This document shows, piece by piece, positions 6,459 through 13,178 of a DNA stretch of 14,359 bases. This DNA comes from CAYLLN01 sp036496265 (GTDB taxonomy: Bacteria; Planctomycetota; Planctomycetia; Pirellulales; Pirellulaceae). Numbering within the stretch: position 1 is the stretch's first letter; the number at the start of each line of letters is the position of its first letter. Where the stretch lies: contig DASXLL010000131.1 of assembly GCA_036496265.1 (NCBI GenBank), positions 1-14,359 of the forward strand, in the 5' to 3' direction. The notes beneath the pieces were generated by a model. It worked only from the letters and a program-made list of their open reading frames with translations. It did not search any database and had not been told where the DNA came from. The translations under genes and the position numbers were made by a program.

Positions 6459-8120
6459 ATGACCACCGTTTCCGAAGCTTTGGCCAGCGCGGTTGCCCAC
6501 CTTCAGGCTGGGCGGCTTCATGATGCCGAAGAACTCTGTCGGCGCGTGCTGGCTGCAGAGTCGACCAACGGTCAAGCCTGGCACTTGCTGGGATATATGG
6601 CCCATCAAAGGGGTCAATACGAGACCGCGGTGGACCTCATTTCTCGCTCGCTCGAGTTCGCGCCCAATTCCGCGGCTGCGTTGAACAATCTCGGCCTTTC
6701 GCTGCACCCGCTGCGAAAATATGACGACGCTTTGGCAAGTTACCAGCGGGCGATCAAGATTAATCAGGATTCGCCCGAAGTCCACAACAACATCGGCAAT
6801 GTGCTCAAGGACCTGGGCCAACCCGAGGCGGCCATCGCATCGTATCGCCGCTCGCTCGAGCTTCGCCCCGACAACCACCGCACTCATAGCAACCTGCTGA
6901 CGACGCTCTTGCTTTGTTGCGACTTTTCCGCGGCCGAGATTTACGCCGAACACCGCCGCTGGAACGAGCGATTTTCCCTGCCGCTGGCCAAATTGATCCA
7001 GCCCCACCCGAACGACCGCACCCCAAACCGCCGGCTGCGGATCGGCTATGTCTCGCCCGATTTTCGCATCCATTGCCAGGCGTTTTTCATGGTTCCGCTG
7101 CTCGCGAACCATAACCGGCAGAACTTTGAGATCGTCTGTTACTCCGATGTACCGAAGCCAGATATCGTCACCGATCGGCTCCGCTCGCTGGCCCAGCAAT
7201 GGCAATCCATCGTCGGCTTAAACGACGACCAAGTCGCACGCCTTATTCGCCAGGACCAGATTGACATTCTTGTCGATCTGACGATGCACATGGAGCAAGG
7301 CCGACCGCTGCTGTTCGCACGCAAACCCGCACCAGTGCAAGTGTGCTGGTTGGCCTATCCGGGAACGACCGGTCAAACCGCCATCGACTATCGGCTCACA
7401 GACCCGCAGCTCGATCCGATCGGTTCTCACGACGAATACTACACGGAACAGTCCATTCGACTGCCGGAAACCTTCTGGTGTTACGATCCGCTGACATCCG
7501 AACCGCTCGTCAACGCTTTGCCGGCATTGGAAAACGGCTACATCACGTTCGGCAGCCTCAATAACTTTTGCAAAGTGAACGATGGCATCCTCAAACTGTG
7601 GGCGCGTGTTCTGAAGGCCGTCGATCGCTCGCGGCTGCTAATCCTGGCTCCCGAAGGCTCAGGCCGCGACCGAGTCCGGGCCGTATTGCACGGAGAAGGC
7701 ATCGATCCTGATCGAGTTGCGTTCGTACCTCATCAGCCAATGGCCAAATATCTCGCCACGTATAACCAAATCGACATTGGCCTCGATACCTTGCCCTACA
7801 ACGGCCACACGACGAGTCTCGATGCGTTTTGGATGGGCGTTCCGGTCGTTACGCTCGTCGGCGAGACGGTCGTCGGCCGCGCGGGCCTGAGTCAGCTCAC
7901 GAACTTAAAGCTCACCGATCTGATCGCACACAGTGAGGATGAGTACGTCCGCATCGTCGCTGGCCTCGCGGCCGATCTCGATCGACTCGCCGGCCTTCGC
8001 CAAACGCTGCGCGGCCGCATGCAGCAATCGCCGCTCATGAACGCACCCCGCTTCGCCACGGCGATCGAATCGGACTATCGCCAAATGTGGCAGAACTGGT
8101 GCGGGCAAGACTCGCCTTAG
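6459..8120 (+). CDS. TPR / O-GlcNAc transferase-like glycosyltransferase (GT41 family)
   Basis: This 553-residue cytoplasmic protein has N-terminal TPR repeats and a C-terminal GT41 (SPINDLY/OGT-type) domain, a family that moves sugars from nucleotide donors onto proteins. About four TPR units fill residues 5-140 (for example AAALNNLGLSLHPLRKYDDA and EVHNNIGNVLKDLGQPEAA). The catalytic domain starts at RLRIGYVSPDF. The histidine corresponding to human OGT His498 is H205 (DFRIH). The lysine matching Lys842 is K372 in NNFCKVND. The donor-binding block GHTTSLD (449-455) is followed by GETVVGRAGLSQL. All key positions are present, so the enzyme looks active. The TPR part is much shorter than in animal OGT, as is usual in bacteria. 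No ribosome site is visible before the ATG. Its stop overlaps the stop of the convergent gene by four bases. The acceptor protein is unknown. Confidence 0.9.
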   Translation: MTTVSEALASAVAHLQAGRLHDAEELCRRVLAAESTNGQAWHLLGYMAHQRGQYETAVDLISRSLEFAPNSAAALNNLGLSLHPLRKYDDALASYQRAIKINQDSPEVHNNIGNVLKDLGQPEAAIASYRRSLELRPDNHRTHSNLLTTLLLCCDFSAAEIYAEHRRWNERFSLPLAKLIQPHPNDRTPNRRLRIGYVSPDFRIHCQAFFMVPLLANHNRQNFEIVCYSDVPKPDIVTDRLRSLAQQWQSIVGLNDDQVARLIRQDQIDILVDLTMHMEQGRPLLFARKPAPVQVCWLAYPGTTGQTAIDYRLTDPQLDPIGSHDEYYTEQSIRLPETFWCYDPLTSEPLVNALPALENGYITFGSLNNFCKVNDGILKLWARVLKAVDRSRLLILAPEGSGRDRVRAVLHGEGIDPDRVAFVPHQPMAKYLATYNQIDIGLDTLPYNGHTTSLDAFWMGVPVVTLVGETVVGRAGLSQLTNLKLTDLIAHSEDEYVRIVAGLAADLDRLAGLRQTLRGRMQQSPLMNAPRFATAIESDYRQMWQNWCGQDSP

Positions 8121-8887
8121 CGACCGGCGGCCCACTGAATTGCCTTCAGCACTTGTCCCTGGACTGCCGGCGTCCGCTCCGGATGCGGACTGAAACAGAA
8201 CACGCGGCCGGCGCCGAACGTCCCGCGAGCAATCGCGGTCGTGCCTGGCATCAAGCCCTTGGGCGCGCCGTTTTTGGCGATTTCCGTCGCGAACGTGCCC
8301 AGCGTTTCATAATCAGCAATCTCCGGCTTGCCTGCCGGCGCCAAGAGCGGCCCCTGCCAATACAGGATCGTCTCCCGATCAGCCCTGGCGCCGAGCAGTT
8401 TTTGCCCAGCCTCCGTCAAGCTGACTTCGACATCACCGGTTCCCCGCGCCCAATGCGCGCGATCGAGCACCTTGGCATCCAAAATATGCAGCGACCACTC
8501 ATAATCGGCCGATGCCAAATAAGCGCCGGCACAAATTCCCAGATATCCCCCGCCGCGCTCGACAAACGTTCGAATCTCCCGCCGTCCCGATTCTTCGAGT
8601 GCCGCCGCTTCCTTGCTGCCACTGCCGCCGGGCACGAGCACGACATCAAAGCCTGTCAGCTTCCCCCCGCGAACGTCATTGCCATCGACTTTGGTAACAC
8701 GTAGTTCGGAGTGCGTATTCAGCAACTCGATCAAGCCAGCGACCTTATCGCTCACTCCCGCATCGTCGAACACCGCGACGCGAATCGGCTTTGCGGCTGC
8801 AGCGCTCGCGTCGTCAGCGGCGGCGACGATGCGAAACGAGGACAGGACCGAAATCAGGGCAACAGCCAGCAGGCAAAGTCGTTTCAT
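8117..8887 (-). CDS. Secreted BPL_N / class I glutamine amidotransferase-like protein
   Basis: This 256-residue exported protein has a GATase1/DJ-1-like fold, of the type annotated as the N-terminal domain of biotin-protein ligase (BPL_N). A signal peptide (MKRLCLLAVALISVLSSFRIVAAA) precedes a Rossmann-like start (PIRVAVFDDAGVS). VVLVPGGSG is followed by the nucleophile elbow GGGYLGIC119AGAY. The C-terminal FSPHPERTP block supplies H235 and E237, giving a Cys-His-Glu set as in glutamine amidotransferases. There is no ligase domain, and export argues against a biotin-ligase or amide-transfer role. A hydrolase or small-molecule binding function in the periplasm is possible but inferred. The TAA stop (8117-8119, read on the minus strand) overlaps the plus-strand TAG of the glycosyltransferase gene. 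No clear ribosome site precedes the ATG at 8887. Confidence 0.88.
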   Translation of the reverse strand: MKRLCLLAVALISVLSSFRIVAAADDASAAAAKPIRVAVFDDAGVSDKVAGLIELLNTHSELRVTKVDGNDVRGGKLTGFDVVLVPGGSGSKEAAALEESGRREIRTFVERGGGYLGICAGAYLASADYEWSLHILDAKVLDRAHWARGTGDVEVSLTEAGQKLLGARADRETILYWQGPLLAPAGKPEIADYETLGTFATEIAKNGAPKGLMPGTTAIARGTFGAGRVFCFSPHPERTPAVQGQVLKAIQWAAGR

Positions 8888-8902
8888 GGGTCAATACAAA
8901 CG

Positions 8903-8963
8903 AAAATAAAATTTTCACGAGTCGTAGCAATCGTCTTATTGTGCGTACTATTCGCACGACTCG
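8903..8963 (-). terminator. Possible terminator after the DUF1810 gene
   Basis: Read on the minus strand, an 8-bp inverted repeat (CGAGTCGT, 8963-8956, with ACGACTCG, 8925-8918) begins nine bases after the DUF1810 stop. It is followed by TGAAAATTTTATTTT (8917-8903). The loop is long (30 bases), and an alternative small stem, GTGCG (8941-8945) with CGCAC (8953-8957), competes. The same 84-base gap must also hold the start signals of the next minus-strand gene. Confidence 0.3.
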
Positions 8964-8971
8964 CAAGCTCG

Positions 8972-9412
8972 TTATTGGTCGTCGGGAAATTCGTTGAGAA
9001 GTTCCAACGTTCGCGAATCCGGCTGTCCGTCGAAGAACTTGTCCAGCGCGGCCTGAAACAGCGGCTCCGATGGCTCCGCCGCTGCAAATAGCGTCATACA
9101 CGACCGGAATTTAAGATTATCCGGATTGCCAAGTATCGCGCTGACATCGTGATTTGGCGCTGCCAACATCAGTCGCGCACACTCTTTGAGCCGCGGTCCC
9201 AAGATCTCATGCTGCAAGTAAGCCCGCGCTTCCTCCAATGACTGAATCGCGAACTTTCTAGCCATGTGGCTGGTGCCCAAGCCGGCCAACTGCGGAAAGA
9301 TAAACCACATCCAGTGCGAACGCTTTTGCCCCCCCGCTAATTCGCGCAGAACCTGCCCATAAACCGCGTCCTGCGCCGTGACAAATTCCGCCAGTTTTAT
9401 CTGCGTATCCAT
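8972..9412 (-). CDS. DUF1810 family protein
   Basis: This 146-residue cytoplasmic protein belongs to the DUF1810 family of unknown function. It shows the family's typical opening (a helix ending FVTAQDAVYGQVLRELAGG), the diagnostic KRSHWMWFIFPQLAGLG block at about residues 30-46, and the later KFRSCMTLFAAA segment. Its length fits the family, which is usually about 140 residues. The frame is open back to 9676, but that extension is antisense to the dehydrogenase gene and unlike protein. The ATG at 9412 places the first conserved helix at the N-terminus, so I chose it. No strong ribosome site is seen. It is divergent from the dehydrogenase gene, with 108 bases between the starts. Family members are often single accessory genes, and no functional partner is evident here. 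Confidence 0.88.
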   Translation of the reverse strand: MDTQIKLAEFVTAQDAVYGQVLRELAGGQKRSHWMWFIFPQLAGLGTSHMARKFAIQSLEEARAYLQHEILGPRLKECARLMLAAPNHDVSAILGNPDNLKFRSCMTLFAAAEPSEPLFQAALDKFFDGQPDSRTLELLNEFPDDQ

Positions 9413-9520
9413 CTCGTCGTCGATTCTCAAGTCCGCAGTTGCCACAATCTGCGTAGAACGCCATACATTCGTTAATATATGCTGACGAGCATGCCGTGCC
9501 TCCGCCTGAGATATTCCGAC

Positions 9521-12500
9521 ATGAACCGAACAACCACCTCCGCGCTCCTCTGCGTCCTCTGCGGTGTTCTTTTGTGCTTCAAAGCCCGGGGCGACGACTT
9601 CCCCACTCCCACGAACGCCGGCGACGGTGCCGACCAACTCCCCCTCTCCGCCGAGCAATCCGCGGCAGGCTTCCAACTACCTCCCGGCTTCAAAGCCAAC
9701 GTCTTCGCCGCCGAGCCCGACGTCCAAAACCCCGTCGCGATGACTTGGGACAACCGCGGCCGTCTGTGGGTCGCCGAATGTTACACCTATGCCAACCGCC
9801 CGACCCGTTTCGACCTCACGCTTCGCGACCGCGTCATTATCCTGCACGACACCGACGGCGACGGCCGCGCCGATCAGCGAAAAGTCTTCTGCGACAACGT
9901 CCAGCAACTTATGAGCGTCGAAGTCGGTCTCGGCGGCGTCTGGCTCATCGCTCTTCCGCGACTGCTCTTCATTCCTGATAAAAACGGCGACGACATTCCC
10001 GATGGCGAGCCCGAAGTCATCCTCGACGGCTTCGAAACCTCGACCGAAAACCACCACAACTGTGCTAACGGCCTCCGCTGGGGACCCGACGGCTGGCTTT
10101 ACGGCCGCTGCGGCGCCTCTAGCCCCGGCTGGATCGGCCCGCCAGGCGCTCCCAAGGAAAAGCGGACGCCCATCTACGGCGGCATCTGGCGGTATCATCC
10201 GACGCGAAAAGTCTTCGAAGTTCTCTGCCACGGCTTCACCAATCCCTGGGGCATGGATTGGGACGAATACGGTGAAGCGTTCATCACCAACACCGTCACC
10301 GGCCATCTTTTTCACCTCATCCCCGGTGCCCACCACACCCGCAGCGCCACTCTCGGTCCCAACCGCCGCGTCTATGACACGATCGACTCCCACGCCGACC
10401 ATTTTCACTACGACACCGGCCGCGGCTGGAAAGAATCGCTCAAGGACGACTCCGTCGATAATCTCGGCGGCGGCCACGCCCACTGCGGCGCGTGCATCTA
10501 CCTCGGCGACAACTGGCCCGCCGAATACCGCGGCAAGCTCCTCACGCTCAACCTCCACGGCCGCCGGATCAACGTCGATCGTCTCGAACGCGAAGGCAGC
10601 GGCTACGTCGCCCGCCACGAACCCGACATCGCCCAATCCTCCGACACCTGGTTCCGCGGCATCGACCTCAACTACGGCCCCGACGGCGCCGTCTATATCA
10701 TCGATTGGTCCGATACCGGCGAATGCCATGAGCACGATGGCGTGCATCGGACGTCGGGCCGCGTCTATCGAATCGTGCATGATGAGCAAACTGGCTTAAA
10801 GCCAAATGACCTTGTCGAGTTGCGGAAAAGGAAGGCAAATCTGCGAGCGATGCTGCCACTTGATATCAAATGCGATCTGACCAAGCTTTCCAACGACGAG
10901 TTACTCGAGTTGCAGACCGCTGACAATGAGTGGTTCGTGCGACATTCGCGGCGCGAATTGGCGGATCGACTCGCGGCTAATCCGGACAAAGAACACCGAA
11001 CGTTTGCGTCAAATATCCGCGGGCTACTAAGGGGACCAACCAAGAACGACCAGAATCAACTGACGTTGCGAATTCTATGGACGCTCCAAACGCTTGATGC
11101 ATTGCCACTAGATTCGATCCACTGGCTGCTCGCGGAACCCGACGAGCATTTGCGCGCCTGTGGCCTGCGTCTCTTGGTCGATTTGTGGCCGCTCGACACG
11201 ATTTATGGCCAGCCGCGCTCAGCCGACAACAAAATCGACCGCAAAGTGTTGTCGCGATTCATCGAAATGGCCACGAACGATAGATCGGGCCTAATTCACC
11301 TGATTTTGGCATCCACGCTGCAGCGCCTTCCGCCCGCCGACCGCCCATCTCTGGCTGCTGCCCTATTATCGGATGCCTGGGATGCCAACGACCACAATCT
11401 GCCAAAGCTGATCTGGTACGGCCTTGCGCCCCTTGTCGATCTCGATCCCGAATCGCTAATCCCTCTCGCCACGGAAGGTCAATTGTCACTAACTCGCGAA
11501 TGGATTACGCGAGCCCTAGCCGAAGAACCTACGAAGAATGCCAATGCCATCGACAAACTGCTCCTCGCCTCGCTCAACAGAAGCGCCAATGCTAAGGCTG
11601 ACATCGTCCGCGGCCTCACCGCTGGCCTCGCTGGCCGCCACAAAGCCGAAGCGCCGCCGACCTGGGAAAAATTTCAGGCCAGCTTCGTTTCCGCGGCTCC
11701 CGAAATCCAAGAACAAGTCCGCAATCTCGCCGTCGTCTTCGGTGACGGCCGCGCGCTCGACGAAGTCCGCCGTGTCGCGCTCGATAACAAAGCCAAGCTC
11801 CCGCAGCGGGAAGCGGCCTTGGAGACCCTCATTGAAGCCCGACCCGACGACCTCAAAGACGTCTGCCAACAGCTCCTCCGCGTCCGCTTCTTGAACACGA
11901 CCGCGATGAAGGGTCTCTCGCTCTTCGACGATCCCTCGATTGGCGACCAATTGGCAAAAAGCTATTCCTCCTTCCATCCCGTCGAGCGTCCCGCCGTCAT
12001 CGAAACCCTCGTCACCCGCCCGACCTTCGCCAGCGCTCTCCTCGATCAAATCGAAGCCGGCAAAATCCCAGCCAGTGAGCTCAGTGCTCTCCAAGCCCGC
12101 CAAATCCGCAGCTTCGGCGACGAAAAACTCTCGGCTCGACTAGCTCAAGTCTGGGGCGAGCTCCGCGACTCCCCCGAAGAGAAGCTAAGACTCATCGCCG
12201 AATACAAACGTCTGCTCGGCAACACGCCGACCTCAAGCCTCAAGCCTCAAGCCTCAAGCCTTTCCCTCTCCGCCGGCCGCGCAGTCTTTCAATCCACCTG
12301 CGCCAACTGTCACCGCCTCTTCGGCGCGGGCGGCACCATCGCCCCCGACCTCACCGGCTCCGGCCGCCACAATCTCGACTATCTGCTCAGCAACATCGTC
12401 GATCCGAGCGCCGTCGTGAACAAAGACTTCCGTATGTCCATCCTTCGCATGTCCGACGGCCGCATCCTCAACGGCCTCGTCACCAGCCAAGACGACGACC

Positions 12501-12682
12501 GCGTCGTCCTCCAAACCGCCAAAGAGAAATTGACCCTGATGAAGAACGAAATTGACGAACAAAAGCTCACCACTCTCTCTCCCATGCCCGAAGGCATTCT
12601 CCAACCCCTCAATCCCATCCAAATCCGCGACCTCATTTCCTACCTGATGAGTCCCACCCAAGTCGAGCTTCCGAATCCGTAG
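9521..12682 (+). CDS. PVC-type membrane-bound dehydrogenase / HEAT / haem-binding (cytochrome c) fusion protein
   Basis: This secreted protein of about 1053 residues has the architecture typical of planctomycetes. A signal peptide (MNRTTTSALLCVLCGVLLC, ending near KARG) is followed by a beta-propeller dehydrogenase domain at about 40-415. That domain has LPPGFKANVFAAEP, RLWVAECYTY, a calcium-type DTDGDGRAD, and ENHHNCANGLRWGPDG at about 176-191. A helical, HEAT-like region spans roughly 420-900. The C-terminal PVC-type haem domain has C927-A-N-C930-H931 and probable distal ligand M1022 (SPMPEG). It probably oxidises a sugar or alcohol in the periplasm and passes electrons through the haem; the substrate is unknown. 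An upstream in-frame ATG at 9479 would add 14 residues before the signal peptide, so I chose 9521. The linker at residues 904-913 is encoded by four 7-bp repeats. Codon use shifts sharply at about 10790-11530. The TAG stop lies in a palindromic repeat. Confidence 0.92.
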   Translation: MNRTTTSALLCVLCGVLLCFKARGDDFPTPTNAGDGADQLPLSAEQSAAGFQLPPGFKANVFAAEPDVQNPVAMTWDNRGRLWVAECYTYANRPTRFDLTLRDRVIILHDTDGDGRADQRKVFCDNVQQLMSVEVGLGGVWLIALPRLLFIPDKNGDDIPDGEPEVILDGFETSTENHHNCANGLRWGPDGWLYGRCGASSPGWIGPPGAPKEKRTPIYGGIWRYHPTRKVFEVLCHGFTNPWGMDWDEYGEAFITNTVTGHLFHLIPGAHHTRSATLGPNRRVYDTIDSHADHFHYDTGRGWKESLKDDSVDNLGGGHAHCGACIYLGDNWPAEYRGKLLTLNLHGRRINVDRLEREGSGYVARHEPDIAQSSDTWFRGIDLNYGPDGAVYIIDWSDTGECHEHDGVHRTSGRVYRIVHDEQTGLKPNDLVELRKRKANLRAMLPLDIKCDLTKLSNDELLELQTADNEWFVRHSRRELADRLAANPDKEHRTFASNIRGLLRGPTKNDQNQLTLRILWTLQTLDALPLDSIHWLLAEPDEHLRACGLRLLVDLWPLDTIYGQPRSADNKIDRKVLSRFIEMATNDRSGLIHLILASTLQRLPPADRPSLAAALLSDAWDANDHNLPKLIWYGLAPLVDLDPESLIPLATEGQLSLTREWITRALAEEPTKNANAIDKLLLASLNRSANAKADIVRGLTAGLAGRHKAEAPPTWEKFQASFVSAAPEIQEQVRNLAVVFGDGRALDEVRRVALDNKAKLPQREAALETLIEARPDDLKDVCQQLLRVRFLNTTAMKGLSLFDDPSIGDQLAKSYSSFHPVERPAVIETLVTRPTFASALLDQIEAGKIPASELSALQARQIRSFGDEKLSARLAQVWGELRDSPEEKLRLIAEYKRLLGNTPTSSLKPQASSLSLSAGRAVFQSTCANCHRLFGAGGTIAPDLTGSGRHNLDYLLSNIVDPSAVVNKDFRMSILRMSDGRILNGLVTSQDDDRVVLQTAKEKLTLMKNEIDEQKLTTLSPMPEGILQPLNPIQIRDLISYLMSPTQVELPNP
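12231..12260 (+). repeat. Four tandem copies of CCTCAAG within the dehydrogenase gene
   Basis: CCTCAAG is repeated at 12231, 12238, 12245 and 12252, followed by a partial CC. It encodes part of the SSLKPQASSLS linker between the HEAT-like region and the haem domain. The unit is 7 bp, so any copy gain or loss would shift the reading frame before the CANCH motif. Confidence 0.9.
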
Positions 12683-12700
12683 GGTGGGCTTGTGCCCACC
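12679..12700. repeat. Palindromic repeat (GTAGGGTGGGC type), copy 2
   Basis: GTAG is followed by arm GGTGGGC (12683-12689), loop TTGT (12690-12693) and arm GCCCACC (12694-12700). As in copy 1 at 2366-2386, the repeat's TAG (12680-12682) is the stop codon of the upstream gene. No T-run follows. Confidence 0.8.
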
Positions 12701-12773
12701 AACCGTCACGTTGGCATTTTGTGGCACGCAAATTGCTCGTTTAAAGCGTCGATTCTGACGGGGGCCCATCTCC

Positions 12774-13040
12774 ATGCGACGCGACGATCATCTCTTCAAG
12801 ACCATGTCAGCCGCTCGGCTATGCATCGCCGAGTGCCTCAAGGCTTCTTCGCCCCACGATTCACTCGAAAAATACCTGGTTTTCTTGCTATCCGATCCGC
12901 AGTGGTCCCAAGCCGAAGTCGGTGAAGTCGAGGCTGTCGTGCGGAGGGCGATCCAAGCCGCCGGCAGCCAACCAGCCGGCGCCTCCAATTGCGGCTGGCC
13001 GCTCAGCAGCCAGTCTGCCCCGTCAGTCATGCGTTCCTAA
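12774..13040 (+). CDS. Small hypothetical protein (88 aa)
   Basis: I do not recognise this protein. The first 60 residues look real: an amphipathic, charged, probably helical stretch (SLEKYLVFLLSDPQWSQAEV then GEVEAVVRRAIQ) with codons ending mostly in C or G like its neighbours. The last 25 residues are Ser/Ala/Pro-rich and may be disordered. There is no signal peptide, membrane helix or known motif. A GGGG run lies about ten bases before the ATG, which is weak as a ribosome site. A reverse-strand frame (12788-13030) covers the same bases but looks like its shadow. If this frame is not a gene, 12701-13178 holds nothing else I can identify. It lies between the dehydrogenase and the VIT/vWA gene on the same strand. 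Confidence 0.5.
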   Translation: MRRDDHLFKTMSAARLCIAECLKASSPHDSLEKYLVFLLSDPQWSQAEVGEVEAVVRRAIQAAGSQPAGASNCGWPLSSQSAPSVMRS

Positions 13041-13178
13041 GGCCCTCGACGTAGCCACCGGCCTGCTGAAACGCCAAATCTTTTCGCCCCCCTCCACCGT
13101 CACACTTTCAGCAGTCGGAGGTTTAATCCCGCGGGGCATCCATACGCAGTCAGGCAGCTCCACCACAGGACTTCGTCC

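Noticed and set aside
9413..9676. N-terminal extension of the DUF1810 protein to 9676
   Set aside because: It would overlap the dehydrogenase signal-peptide region antisense, and exceeds the family length. The family sequence starts right after the ATG at 9412.
9677..10789. Long minus-strand frame of 370 codons
   Set aside because: It is antisense to the propeller domain of the dehydrogenase. It is Val/Ala/Gly/Asp-rich, as expected from the complement of C-ending codons, and shows no domain.
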